From contig JAPFBL010000068.1 of the NCBI GenBank assembly GCA_026182355.1, forward strand, positions 7,229,001 to 7,293,000: DNA of 64,000 nt, in the 5' to 3' direction. The notes below the pieces were generated by a model. It made no database searches and was not told the DNA's origin. It saw nothing but the letters and a program-made list of their open reading frames with translations. Origin of the DNA: Hermatobates lingyangjiaoensis. Taxonomy: Eukaryota > Arthropoda > Insecta > Hemiptera > Hermatobatidae. Below, piece by piece: positions 1-12,819 of the stretch. A program made the translations under genes and the position numbers. The stretch's first letter is position 1. Every line of letters begins with the position of its first letter.

Positions 1-1728
1 TTAGTGAAAACCAATTCTTTACAAATATATTAATATAGTTAATATAACTTTTATTATCACATTTGCAGGTAGCTCTAATCAATTTTCCAAGTATAATATA
101 TTAAAATATTCTAATCATTTATTCTCTGTTTTATAGATGTCAAATTTACATTTTAGTTTACAAAAATATTTGTTAATAATTTTTATGTGACTGTCATTTG
201 ATGATAAAATATAATATTGTCAGATATAATTGCCCGTTTGAATATCTTCCAGTGAACAAATGTTCCTGATTTGTTATCAGGAACGATCTATGTTAATAAA
301 TTAGGTCATCTCTGTTATAAGTATTTTAGTTAACGAATTTAGGTAGGGATAATTGTTACTACAAAATGGCTATATGCACTTGCAAATAGACAAACGTAGG
401 CGGAAATGACTGTTTCTCAAGTAGAGGCGCCGTATCCCAAAGAGGCCTCCTGTCATCTCCAGAAGTAACCTTCTTTCATATACTATAATCGCCCATCCAC
501 TGCAGTAGTGCTGCCGTAAAAAGTGGAAACTGCTGCAATAGCCATTAATCTCCACTTCTTCCTTTTATTTTTATTTTATAAACGAAGGTTTTATATTATT
601 ATAATTAGTTGTATCTTATATTATTGGATTGCAATATTCATAATTAAATATATACGACTATTATTCGATGTTTGAACCTTTTATTAATGAGTTAATGTTT
701 TAGATTAATTTGAATTTATTTATATTGATTGATATCATTTAATTTTATTTTAACTTATTAAATGAATTTAAATGGTAAAAAATTTTTAATGTAAATACTA
801 TAAGTGACAAACTTACTTTTTTGATTTGAATAAAATTGTTGAACTAAAAATATTTAATGCCGCAGACTTAAAAACAATGTTAATACATTTATATTTACTG
901 GGAGTTGAACTATGTACATGTATATATTGTTTATTTTACTTTACGATAAGTAAATTCAAGTGAACGTGAAAAAAATTGATATCGAGATTTTGACGGATTT
1001 ATATGTTTTAAGGCCATCAAAGACGTTTTATTAAGAATTATTATATATGCTCAGAAGCAATCCGAAAGCTTGTGAAGAGGATAGAAGCCATACCATTTGA
1101 TGGATCAACATAAAATTAAACCTAAGAATAGAGCAATATGTAGAAAACATATAAACTCTAATAAACAAGTGCTTTTATTAGAGGATAAGCACTTGTTTCT
1201 AGCATATTATAAACAGAAGAAGTAGTTTTAGTATGCACGTTGTATGACAGTTTCACTCGGTTTCACATATTATTTTCTTCAAGAGTGCCTTTAGTATTTG
1301 TTCTTGAAGATGGACAGTTCTGAAACTGGTCAATCAAGTCAATCAAGTGATACAACGTACAGAATAAGATGAAGTTATGTATTAATAATTCTCTTGTAAA
1401 ATTCCTCAGGAGTTTGAAACTCCATTATTTCTTGATAATGTCAATGATTTTTTTCAACTTTTTTATACTCAATAAAAATACACTGTAGGCTCTTTTAATT
1501 AGGTACTCAAAGTAAATATCATGAATATATTATTGTTAAAGAAAATATTTTTATGTAAATTAAATAATATTTTTAATATAAGCTTATTTTTAATAAAAGC
1601 ATAATAATGTTATTATGCTTGAAATTTCATATTTTTTATTTAATCTAGGTTTACTTAGGTTTTTAATTTGTAAGATACCTGTGACATTGCTATTCAGTTT
1701 TAACAGTTGGTGTTGTGTTCTTTTAAAG
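1..1728. other. intron upstream of the repeat I pore exon
   Basis: AT-rich sequence with no recognised exon. A patch of higher GC at about 370-560 is open on the minus strand for 61 codons (370-555), but the translation matches no family I know and has no splice or gene context. The 3' end shows a pyrimidine-rich stretch before the acceptor at 1728. Confidence 0.6.
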
Positions 1729-1880
1729 CGGGCTTCGTGTGTGACGCTAACATTTCTTTCTGCCATGACGGATGGAATGGCCCCAACTGGGGTATTACTT
1801 CCTTCGACAACATCGGATTCGCCATGCTCACCGTCTTCCAGTGCATCACCATGGAAGGCTGGACAGCTATTCTCTACTGG
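1729..1880 (+). CDS. cac: cac/Cav2 alpha1 exon 1 of window: repeat I pore loop
   Basis: Internal exon of a Cav2 calcium channel alpha1 subunit. It encodes the end of the IS5-P extracellular turret ([20 protein letters not shown]) and the repeat I pore helix and filter ([17 protein letters not shown]). The glutamate in TMEGWT is the repeat I member of the EEEE calcium selectivity ring. The paired cysteines of the turret are present. The donor is GTAATT after TGG. I chose the acceptor TTTTAAAG at 1728, which leaves two bases (CG) to complete a split codon. An AG at 1705-1706 is a possible alternative and would add seven residues. Upstream exons, including the N-terminus and IS1-IS5, are outside the window. 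Confidence 0.93.
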
Positions 1881-3613
1881 GTAATTTGAATTCCCTTCAG
1901 ATCCCCATCCCTAGTGTTCCTATCCATACCCCAAATGTTACTATGTTAGTCATCCATAAATGAACCAATTAGCGCATGTGCTACGACGCAAGCGATTACA
2001 GACCTTCAGTCAAGCAGGAACACATTTTACTCTTCTCTGGATTTTAACGAGGTAAATGGTTTCATATGTTTCTTAGAAAAGAATACATTTAAATTACAAC
2101 AATGGCCTTTTTATTGAAAAGGGATAAATTCTACGTAGGACAAATCAATTAAATATCCAATCTAATTACTTAATTAGTCATTAAAATATTTTATCTTGAA
2201 TGCAGTGGAAATACTCATCATGGGATATTAGTATAGTATAACACTTTGTCATTTTATTTATTAGTTTAGTAATTATTATTTATGCACGTCTTGTTAAATT
2301 GTATGCCAATTATAAATTATTTTTATTTAAGTATTAATTATTATGCCTATTTAATTAATATTTTTAGAAAAAAATAGGTTTTTTCATGAATAAACATAAT
2401 TTAATATAATCTTGTGGAAAAGATTCATTTATGGTCTTTGCATTCATATATACACTATTAATACTCAAGATTTTTTAAATAAACATCAAAATGCAAAGTA
2501 CACTAATAAATTCAGAAACGTTTTAGATATTGATATGAAGAAATATAGAAATTATTTTATAGTTTATAATACACTTGCCAATGCTATGTATTGTATTAGC
2601 ATTGATAGGACCACTTATATGTTATGTAAAGTGTTGAATCAACACAGGATTTCTCTTGTAAATAATTGTTTTTTAAAAAATTTCTAACTAGTGTCCTTTA
2701 TATAAGGATGAAGTTATTTGGAAAATGGTAGTAATTGTGAAGTGACACTGTTAAGAAGGCTACTATGGTACATACGGTACCATATGAGTCGTCAAATAAC
2801 GGACAAGACTTCCTCTCAACTAGATCTTTATTAAACATGAAATACAATAGATAAAAACAAGTCAATTCACCCCTTACATCAGGCATTGACCTGGCTGATT
2901 TGATTTATCATTCAAACACATATTTTTACTGGTTGATAGATCTAATTAAATACTGTGATAATAAACACTGTGAAGTAATTAAATGATTTATATAAATATT
3001 TATAAGACAATTCGATAAGTCCAAAGACAGAGCAGCATCAAGGTACTCAATAATTTATTTATAAGTTTCGATTAGTTAGCATGATTTTTATATAGATTTG
3101 TATTCATGAAAACGCTCTGTTTTAAATCATTTTTTAAATAAATGGTTCAAATAGTTTTTATGGTTCTTAAAGATTGATAATGTTAAAGATCTAACAGTTA
3201 GGTCAAATATTAACTCCGCTTATGCTAAAGCGGGTATTTATGAACACCTTGTAACTACTATTATTTTAAATTAGTTAAATCTCAAATTTAAGGTATTATG
3301 TTATTATTACTTTTTAATTATTATCACACGCACATTTAATTTAAGTGTATGCATCAATTTAAGTACTTCACTTAAATATTATAATAGTACTTTATAATAA
3401 TATATTAAATATAATAGTACTTTACTTCCCAAATATTATAATATATGATAATACATCTGTATCTTATTCTCATTTAACTTTCATATTTATCTTTAAATAT
3501 AATTAAGATTTGTTTTGCCTTATTTTAAATAAATATTTTAAGATAGCTTTAACATTTTCTGACTGAACATTTACTTGATGTTTATGTATTTTTTAACTTG
3601 TGGCTATTTTCAG
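1881..3613 (+). other. intron 1
   Basis: GT..AG intron of 1.7 kb. AT-rich; no mobile element, RNA gene or extra exon recognised. Confidence 0.8.
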
Positions 3614-3717
3614 ATGAATGACGCCATCGGATGTACCTTCAATTGGCTCTACTTTGTCCCTCTTATCGTCTTAGGCTCATTCTTTATGCTCAATTTAGTC
3701 CTTGGTGTTCTTAGCGG
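3614..3717 (+). CDS. cac: cac/Cav2 exon 2: IS6 pore-lining helix
   Basis: Follows a TTTTCAG acceptor and ends before GTAAGT, splitting a glycine codon after GG. It reads MNDAIGC, then [15 protein letters not shown] and [11 protein letters not shown]. This is the repeat I S6 helix that lines the inner pore and runs into the I-II linker. It joins exon 1 in frame as YW|MNDA, where insect and vertebrate channels have YW.NDA. It is one of the most conserved parts of the family, so the call is firm. Confidence 0.95.
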
Positions 3718-4835
3718 GTAAGTTGGGCATTTACAATGATTTATTAACCCTTTCGTCAAGTGAAAGGATTTCTGCAGGAATTCTTTGTTTATCAGGTGAA
3801 AGGGAAAGTTAGTTATTCTCTTCAATATTGTAAACTGGGTTTAATTATTTAGAAAACTTGAGAATAAGTGTAAATAGAAAATATTCAAACATCCCATTCC
3901 TCTTTTAAGGTAGAAAAAGGAGAATAACAAAAATATTTTAAAATACAATTGATTTTTATCGTTCTACTCAAGATAAATATCCATAAAAACTGTACTTTGT
4001 GTTGCTGGTCATAAAAAAAAAACAGAAAACTTAGTAAATATGTGTCTGTGCATTTGCACTACTAAATACTGTACGATCTGTGTTGATTACAAATAAAACA
4101 AACAAGCTTTTTCAACTATACCAAATTAATATGAGAAAACTCAAATTGGACAACATAAGTTCAAATACGAAGAAAACTAACACATATGATGAACAAACAC
4201 ACATGCCCTCTCTAATATTTAAATCCGTCAGTAGAAATAAGAGAGGAAGGAGCAACGTGAAGTAACTCTTCCGCCAACTTTTCTGTTGATACTCCCTCCC
4301 TTATTCCTCCTGAAGATGGACATACTCAAAATTAAAGATAGTAAGTGCATTTGTTTTGTAAGTATTACTATATGCGTCACTATTCTTCGTATTTGAACTT
4401 ATAAATAAATTATTGTTATCTATAAATATATTTAGTAGTTGTTTTAAACATATTTGTTGGATAAATAAGACAATATAAATTATGAAATCTTTATCCAATT
4501 ATACAGATGCAGGAAAGTTGATCTCGCAATTTACATCACATTAAATAGCAGTATTCATAGTTCTTGTAAATAATGATATGTAAAAATGAATATCACAGAA
4601 ATAACTTAGGTTAAGAAAAAATAAGAACTATTATGAAAATAAAAAAAATTATAGTAAAATACCACCAATAATTTAAATTAATGTAAAATTTAACTCATGA
4701 ACTTCTTAGATATTTAAAATAAAAAAGGAAAAAATGTGTGATATTTTCTAGATATTATGTTTACAACAATATATTATCAACAATAGTTTTAATGAAATCT
4801 ACATAAGACGTTACTTAAAAATACTGAGAAACACA

Positions 4836-4848
4836 GTCTCTCTCTCTC

Positions 4849-4925
<77 letters not shown>
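4836..4925. repeat. (TC)n microsatellite
   Basis: About 90 bases of TC repeats with one short CCC interruption near 4848, on the coding strand of the intron, so the pre-mRNA carries a long pyrimidine run. Confidence 0.97.
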
Positions 4926-4926
<1 letters not shown>

Positions 4927-4976
4927 AAAGAGGTTGATCTGGTTGATATATTATTGAATTATATATATATATAAAC

Positions 4977-5809
4977 ATTTTATGCCAATTTCATGCTTGA
5001 TTACCTTTTTTGAGAGTTTCTCTAATGTCCTACAGGCTCTTCTCAGTTTCTCGAGGAATAAAAAATATCAACTAGCCCAAACTTTTCCTTTCATAAATAC
5101 ACATTCTGACACTATTTATATCTAACACTATTTAATAACTAACTAAATATTATTTTCAATAAAACAACGACATGTTTCGGTCTCGGAGACCATCATCAGG
5201 CTAAGCTTACGACTAAAGTACCATATAGAGTATATTACAATGTAATGTCACATCGTTTGAGAGTCAATGCACAAAACTGAACTATTCCTAGTTGGGGTTG
5301 AGACATCTGTTGGGTAGTCGATGAGAGAGGGTGGGGTGGTTTCAGGTATGTAGTGGGTCATGCCCTGCAGTGCCTCGCTCTAAGTATTAGCATTGGCCAA
5401 TTCGCCAACTTAGTGCGAGGCACTGCAGGGCATGACCCACTACATACCTGAAACCACCCCACCCTCTCTCATCGACTACCCTCAGATGTCTCAACCCCAA
5501 CTAGGAATAGTTCAGTTTTGTGCATTGACTCGCACACGATGTGACATTACATTGTAATATACTCTATGCTTTAGTCGTAAGCTTAGCCTGATGATGGTCT
5601 TCGAGACCGAAACTTGTCGTTGTTTTATTGAAAATAATATTTAGTTAGTTTTTAAATTGTGTTAGATATAAATAGTGTTGGGATGTGTAATTATGAATAG
5701 AAAAGTTTGGTCCAGTTGATTTTTTTATTCCCAGAGGAACTGAGAAGAGCCTGTAGGACATTAGAGAAACTCTCTAAAAAGGTAACCAAGCATGAAATTG
5801 GCATAAAAT
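4977..5809. repeat. 833-base near-perfect inverted repeat (long hairpin)
   Basis: The left arm (4977-5385) and right arm (5408-5809) are reverse complements over about 400 bases with few mismatches and small indels. Matching blocks include the outer ends (ATTTTATGCCAATTTCATGC with its complement at 5790-5809) and the GCACTGCAGGGCATGACCC block next to the centre. The spacer is 22 bases and itself contains TTGGCCAA. No protein coding was recognised. It could be a foldback transposon or a recent head-to-head duplication. Each arm carries a CTGATGA..GAAAC motif (see findings). Confidence 0.93.
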
Positions 5810-5866
5810 TTCTAGAAACATGTTTGCAAGACGCATTGCTACCAACCATCCCTAATATATATATAT

Positions 5867-5995
5867 AAAGATTTCACCATAAACAGGTGAAATCAAAATC
5901 AAGGTCCAAATCACAGCAGGAAATCAGAAAAAAAGACTAAGATCATTCAACCGTAACAAGCGGTTTACGTCAGAATATAATATATATATAATAAT
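5867..5995. repeat. single half-copy of a (TA)n-flanked repeat
   Basis: Flanked by TA runs on both sides. It shares with 10985-11250 and 25212-25440 the segment AGATC.TTCAACCGTAACAAGCG and a TTCACC..GGTGAAAT end, in the orientation of the left arms there. It is a degraded single copy of that dispersed family. Confidence 0.7.
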
Positions 5996-8900
5996 TTTCT
6001 TTTCTTGATCCACTGTTCATAAGTTGTAAAATTTTTGATGGCTTAGGTCTGAGGGTTTAAACTACTTCTTTCACAAGTATCGAGATACTTCGTTTCGACA
6101 TATATTTATGCCATCCTTAGAGCTGAAAATGTGTTTTTACAATTAACACTATTAATACAACAATTCTAATGTAAGAATTCTGGAAAATGAGGAAAGAGCA
6201 CTCTATTATTTCAGTTCTTCTTATAATTTTGTCCTGGAAACACAGTGTTGTTTGAAATATCAAACGCGGCAAGTAATATTTTCTGTTCTATATTTTTTAA
6301 ATTTCTATTTTTGTAGGACCAATGTAATCACAGTTTCCTTAAATGTTTTAATAGAATCAACTTTTTTAATAAGTTTTCTCTTATTCTTTTCCGTATTTTA
6401 TGATATCATACAATAATTCTCCAAATGATTTATTTGCATGTACCAGTGTAGATCTATAAAAGTATGACAATATATTAATTCATACATAAATACCGATAAA
6501 AAATCCTTTTAATATTTTTTGCATCCTTTTCATCAGAATGAAATGTTCATGGGTTGAAAAGCAGACCAGGACTGAATGAGTCAACCATGATTTGATATGA
6601 CTGATCCAATCTTGGTCAGCTTTTCAAACTATAAACATCTCTTTCAGACGGGTGTAAAATATTCAAATGAGTCATTGCCAGTATTTAGCGATATGTTTTT
6701 TTTGTGCTTGAAGATTTCACAATAAAGACATGATAAAAGTCAATCTATAAACTGCAATAAGAAATTCAGTAATCGTACTAAGTTCTTTCAACTATGTTCT
6801 ATATAGGTCAGGATTTTACATAGGTGAGATTAATAAATCATTAAAATTGCAAATCAAACAACATTAATACTCCATAGTTAGAGCTAAACAATATAGTGCA
6901 TTAGTTTTTTATTTAAGTAAGGAGAATTAAGATAAAAATTAGATAGATAAAATTATTGCTTATGCAAATTCAATCTAACAGATCTAATTGTTAGATTAGA
7001 TCTAACAGATCTAATGCTATAAACATTAGTAATGCTATATCCACATTAGACTCAGAATGAGAGCAACAGCATTTTCTACCAGGGATAGCAACAAACAGAT
7101 GTTTTACTCATTTTATCTTAATCTCCTTTCTTTACTCTGAACAATTCATCCTTTATACCTTTTTTTTGCCTTTTTCGCCTCTTAAAATACCTCTCTTATC
7201 AATATTACATTAGAAATCCGATTTCCCTTGTTTCAGTTTAACTGTGCCTCTGATGAATAACAGTTATCTGAGTTGAAAGACATTAGTCTCACATCTACAC
7301 TTATCGGCAAGTAATGGTCCCAATCAGAGTCACAAGTTGAATAAATTTATATGAAAAAAAGGATGAATAATGTCAAGTTATCAGGAACTTGAAACTTGAT
7401 GCCACTAGTTGAGAGTAGGGAGTAGGTTTTCATTCTTGGATCCAAATGGCTTCTAATATATACAGTTTACATCAATATTATTATTTATTTATAATTTTGG
7501 TGTTGATTGCAACTACTTCCCTTGTTATATCTGTCTTATGGTTAGCTTTGATATGGTATTAAAACCGTTTATTCTTGAGTGTATTGTGAGTTACTATGAT
7601 AAAGAATTGTTGGTTATATAGTTAAGCGCGCGTTCCCGCAGATTCACCATCGCCTATACAGTAATATAGTCAATCGCAGAGCTTTTCAGCTTTTTATTAA
7701 TCCTTAATATCCGTATTTTGATATTTCAATGGAGATACATTTATAATAATATAAAGGAAACGTGTTTTCAACAGATATTTTTACATAAAATGTTTGTCAT
7801 TCTTTCGACCGATTGTTGTTTTTACAACATCTAATGTTGTTTTAATCTAATATGTTAAGAAGATTTCTGAAGGAGCGTTTGTGCGATTTATTTGACCTCC
7901 ATATTTTTGTCTATACTATGATTGTTGATAATGTTTTAGAATTTTATCAAAGTATTTGTTTGTTTTATTCTTTTTCTATGTTATACGTAGGGCTTCTAAC
8001 TTGTGACATTATTAGTCAAAGTGGACATACAAGTTTGTGAGTTTTAAAAGTGTCTTAGATATAACCGAGATTGTATTAAACACAAATCTCCCTTTACTTT
8101 GTTGATTCACATAAGTCCTAATAGCAGTTTTCAATTGATTAGTTAGTTCTCTGGAGTTGTTAAATTTTGCTGTTTTTTCGCAATATATATGCTTTGTCAA
8201 AGCATCTGATGATTATCTTGGTATTTTCTCTGAGTTGTTAAGTAGCTTCTCGATTCAGGACGGAAAGTGACAAGAATTATAGATTCTCTTCCATAGTCTT
8301 TCTAGAAACACTTCTGATCTAAGAATGTTTTTCTCATTCATTTTAATATTCTGGTTTTTGTGTTGATCTTTTATAACTTCCTAGCTTTTTATTCTTAATA
8401 TACTTATGTATAATGAACTGACAGGAAAAATATGCAACGGAACAACATGCACACATTATATAATGATAGAATAAAAAAAAACTAATTTCATATTAAGCTA
8501 AAAGTTGTAAGCTTTAAAAACATTTTAAAAGAGCAAGGATTAGCTGTTCCTTTTTTTCTATAAGATACTCACTTCTGAAGACTTCATAAACTAGATTTTG
8601 AATCCGTTTTTTTCAATGTATCAATTTTCAATGCATTCAAATATTATATGTACAAAAAACGAAGCATACACAAAAAGACTGTTTATCTTCTTTATTAGGG
8701 TGTAGTTTACCATTATTAAAAAACTATGGATATTTATCAATCAAGTAAATATTTAAATATTAAATTAGTTGGTTAGATAATTAAATTGAATATTAATAAA
8801 TATTAAGTAACTGTAGAAATTTAAATTGTTTTATGAAAAATCAATATAGGAATATTCAATATGATGCAGATGCATTAAGTTTGTTCAAAACAAAATTAAC

Positions 8901-10984
8901 AAAATAGAACAATTGGATATAATCTACCATAGTATTTTTTGTTATAAAAAAATCAGGATTATAAAAATGTACTCTTAACTAAACTATATCTAGAGTAAAA
9001 AGATAAAAAGGTTAGGTTAAGCTAAAGTTATTTTGAATTTTTTTGATCGTTATGTTATTTGTATAAGTACTTTTTTGTATTTTTTTTTATATTAAAACTT
9101 ATTTTTATATTATATTATTTGGATGAGTTCCATTTTTAAAACTTAGTTATGTTTTAGTTCATTTATATAGTTTTTCTTCAATATCATTTTCTTTATTTCT
9201 AAAGAAAGTGGATATATTTCAGTGAATTTTCGAATGAACGTACTAGGGTGGAAAGAAGAGCAGCTTTCTACAAGCAGAGAAATAAGCAGATATTCGTTTC
9301 TATGTTGAATTCTTATCTGAAATGGATATGCCAAGCAGGTACCCTCGGCCTACATGGACCTCCGTTAAAGTAGTCAAGTGCCTTCCTAAGTATCCAACAT
9401 TTACGAGACCCAAATATATTCTACCTCCCAGTAATAACTATTTGGTGTTTGTTTGGTTTTATTTTTTGTAGATTTTGAAGTAAATTTAATAGTACAATTG
9501 GGATAGAGTCAGTGAAAGAGTAATTACCGTACAATTCACATAGAAGAAAAATAGGACAGCATCGCTTTTTTGTTATACCTGCTAGATTTAGTAAAACCTA
9601 GTATATTTTCAAGAAATAACAAATTTCATTGGCTTACTCCACAAGGTTTTTATAGTGTTTGAGTCTTTTGGAAATGTACAAACACTCTCTGCAGTTTAAG
9701 AACGGAAATATGGGAAACCACTTCAGAATTGGCTAAAAATTAATTTTATCCAAATAAATAAAGCATTATAGAAGATGTCCTGTCATTGAGGTGTCTTTAT
9801 CTGATGGTGCGCCCTATGTATGAATTAGTGATGATTATTTATTTCATCATACAACTCTATGAATGCATACGATGATAAGCAAAAAATTGTTCAATATTTT
9901 ATTCACAAAATAGTTTTCTTTATTTTTTTTTTTAAATTAAATTATTGAAATTGAACTTGACATAATGAGATAGGTTAATCAAAAAAGTTTTGTGTAAGGC
10001 AATAAGTATGCTTATTTTCATAAAACATTTGTACTAAATTGTTAGCTTTTATATTAATTGATAAAACTATTGACAATAGAACTTTGCTGCTGATGTTAGT
10101 TTCACTTTTTTAGCAATAACTGGTATACGAATTCCAAATAATCCGTTTCAATATAAACGTGAAAACATTATTATAAAATAATTTTAATTAGCAGTAGATA
10201 ACACCGATTCCAACTGATCATGTCCACATTTCTTTTTTTTTCTTATTTTATTTTCTCCTCAGTTTATCAACAATATATATTTATGTTTTGTTGAAAAGAA
10301 AAAAAAAGATCATTTAGTTTTTATATTAAAGTGTTATGATATGTAAAGTTGTCTCATACTCCACCTACGATAACGTTTTCGTAAATTCAGTAAAGTAGAG
10401 CCTTAAGGTAATTTAAAATAAACTCTACCTGCTAGTTACTCTATCAAATAGTGAACATTTTTTTTCATTTTCCCTTCTTCTTCGACAGAAACCACTTAGG
10501 GAAATACTCTTTTTAGTAGATTTACATCAACATTTTCCTATTTGATATACATAAAACAAAATAAACTCTTTATATTATTTTATATTTTATACTTATATTA
10601 GTTGGATACTTATATTGTTTTATCCTTATTACGACAATTAGTTGTCGTAATTGATGTTTATTAATTTCTTTTACATAATTATTGAATATTTGAATAATTT
10701 TATTAAATAATTCTGTTTACATAAATTCAAAATTTTATTGTAAATATTTCCTTACCTTTTTTTATTTAAATATAACTCTAAATTTTATCTACACTATCAA
10801 TGTAGTGTAGTTCATTTTTTTTCCTAGAGAATTGCAAAATTACATATTTAAAAGATGATAGATTATGAATAATGTTATTAATCGTTGTAATAATGGGATA
10901 CACCGTATCAAAATAAAACCTACAGTATTAACTCTCAAAATGATTTAGTTTTCTAGAGACAGTCCAAATATATGTATATGTATA

Positions 10985-11250
10985 ACAAGATTTAACATAA
11001 ACTCGTGAAATAACAATCAATGATCAAAACCACAATATGAAATGGGAAAAAATGACAAAGATCTTTCAACCGTAACAAGCGATCTTCGTCAGGGTAAAAA
11101 ACTCAACTCAGGTTTTTGACTCTGACGAACTCAGGTTTTACTCTGACAAAGACCGCTTGTTACGGTTGAAAGATCTTGGTCTTGTTTTCCCATTTCTTAT
11201 TGTGGTTTGATCATTGATTGTTATTTCACGTGTTTATGTGAAATCTTTTT
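10985..11250. repeat. head-to-head inverted pair of (TA)n-flanked repeat
   Basis: The left arm (10985-11096) and right arm (about 11138-11250) are reverse complements; shared blocks include CTTTCAACCGTAACAAGCG and its complement CGCTTGTTACGGTTGAAAG. A 40-base centre holds a partial third copy of the CTCTGACGAA motif. The right side ends in TA repeats (11255-11276). Same family as 25212-25440. Confidence 0.85.
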
Positions 11251-11933
11251 ATGTATATATATATATATATATATATACTTTTTCGTTGGAAATACGATCC
11301 GAAACTAATGGGTGGTTTGATCATTGACATACATATATATATATATAATCTGTTTTCTGAAAATATCTCATAAACAGATAAAATAAGAAATTATATCAAT
11401 ATCAATGCTTACAGTTTTGAAACATGAAAATTTGAAAAAAAATCAATTAGAAGGTAGTATTCAAAATATTTATGAAACAAAAAAAATAAATTAAATTAAT
11501 GAATCAATAATTAAGATAATTGAATATCCATAACATAATCATTAAAGAATTATTATCATATATACAAATGCTAAAATTTAAAAAGCGTAGTGATTTGAAT
11601 ATTCTTTACACAGAATAAAACAAATGTGAAGCATACATTTATATTTATTTAAAAGTAACTAATTACATTTAGAATTATAAATGTATATGTTTCCTAATTG
11701 GTCTGTCAAACCCTTTTCTGTTTTTTTAACTATCTCTATAAAACTTGAAAATATACTTGATTTTTATTAATCGTGACCTCGGTAATATCCCTTTCATTAG
11801 ATTAGCTTTAAAATAGTATGTTAGAATTTCAAGTTCAATGTAAAGTCCAGGTGTTTGAGTTTGGTGGTAGATGTAGACTCAAGTTGGATGTAGTGTGGAG
11901 TATGGGGGTTGAATTAGGGAAGTTTGTGCGTAG

Positions 11934-12049
11934 TGAATTTGCCAAGGAGAGGGAGAAAGTAGAGAACAGGCAGACATTTCTCAAGCTGAGGAGGCAGCAT
12001 CAGTTGGAGAGAGAACTCAGCGGATATGTTGAGTGGATCTGCAAAGCAG
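11934..12049 (+). CDS. cac: cac/Cav2 exon 3: I-II linker with beta-subunit binding site (AID)
   Basis: The first base completes the split glycine of exon 2 (GG|T), giving [16 protein letters not shown]. The exon contains the alpha interaction domain [16 protein letters not shown], completed by EE from exon 4. The AID pattern Q..E..L.GY..WI..AE is fully kept, so binding of the cytoplasmic beta subunit is expected. The donor GTACGT splits the A|E junction after one base. Drosophila cac has been reported to have an alternative version of this exon; I found no second copy in the flanking introns. Confidence 0.95.
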
Positions 12050-12759
12050 GTACGTAGAATAAACTATATCTCTTCTCAAACATCTTTATTTGTGTGTATT
12101 TTTTCATTTCTATGTATCAGTATATTTTGAAATCCATTTAGTTCCCAATACATGTAATGTTGTAGAGAATAATAAATGTGAAAAATAGTTGCATTATATT
12201 AATTTTAATTATTTAAGTACTAATGTAGAAAAAGATTACCCTTAATCTTAAGTCAAGTGCAAAACGTATTGGGTATACATTGCTATTATATAAGTATGGA
12301 TATATTATATTACTATAATAACCTAACATAAAGTTATAACATCACTCTAAATTTTAAAGTCTTTACAATACGTACTGTAACAAAACTAATAATCGTATAC
12401 TTAATTTCTTCTACTAGTGGGATATTCAAAACCAATCCACAAAATATTCTAATAACCATAAAAGATTTATTACATTTTCTCATCATTTAACATCAGTGAA
12501 AAAACAAATAACATAAGAATAAATAAATTTGAAAAATATAATACTTTGCCGATATTAGACCTAATATTAAAAATGTATCATTGTTAATTAATAAAGTGTT
12601 GATGAAAAAATTGTCTCATTTAAGTAACTCTTGCTTAAACATAATTCAGTCTAAATTTAACGTAGTTAAATAAGAAATATGTTAGTATGAACTATGTAAG
12701 TAAAATATTTAATGTAAATTTAATAACGAATGTTATATATGTTGTGTCTTACCTTTCAG
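12050..12759 (+). other. intron 3
   Basis: 0.7 kb, AT-rich, no repeat or exon recognised. Confidence 0.8.
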
Positions 12760-12819
12760 AGGAAGTAATATTGGCTGAGGAAAGAACCACAGAAGAAGAG
12801 AAAATGCACATAATGGATG
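12760..12819 (+). CDS. cac: cac/Cav2 exon 4: I-II linker
   Basis: Acceptor CTTTCAG, donor GTAGGA. It encodes EEVILAEERTTEEEKMHIMD, directly after the AID, and matches the insect Cav2 I-II linker. It is 60 bases long with both ends in phase 1, so it could be skipped without a frameshift. Skipping would remove the last AID residues and probably change beta-subunit modulation. Confidence 0.93.

Larger units (their letters stand above)
3718..11933 (+). other. intron 2 (8.2 kb, repeat-rich)
   Basis: Holds a (TC)n microsatellite (4836-4925), the 833-base hairpin (4977-5809), a half copy of a (TA)n-flanked repeat (about 5867-5995), a short inverted repeat (6555-6578 with 6604-6627), and an inverted pair of the same (TA)n-flanked family (10985-11250). 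I looked for a second version of the AID exon here and saw none. Confidence 0.75.

Noticed and set aside
370..555. 61-codon minus-strand open frame in a GC-richer patch
   Set aside because: No recognised protein family, no splice signals or neighbours, and it lies in a cac intron; probably chance or an old repeat.
1310..1372. Short open frame MDSSETGQSSQSSDTTYRIR
   Set aside because: Too short, no splice sites in frame with the channel, and low-complexity composition.
1707..1728. Earlier acceptor for exon 1, adding LVLCSFK
   Set aside because: The AG at 1705-1706 keeps the frame open, but the added residues do not look like the turret of Cav2 and the acceptor at 1728 has a better pyrimidine run; kept only as an alternative.
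4836..4925. CRISPR-like or tandem-array reading of repeats
   Set aside because: A simple dinucleotide microsatellite; no spacer-repeat structure exists anywhere in the window.
5588..5613. Calling this a functional hammerhead ribozyme
   Set aside because: The core has an extra base before stem II, and stems I and III and the cleavage site were not found; reported only as a hammerhead-like motif.
3718..12759. Second version of the AID exon (I-II linker), as reported for Drosophila cac
   Set aside because: I looked for a second KERE..ENR / ERELNGY-type exon in introns 2 and 3 and found none; it may be absent in this species or too diverged to see by eye.
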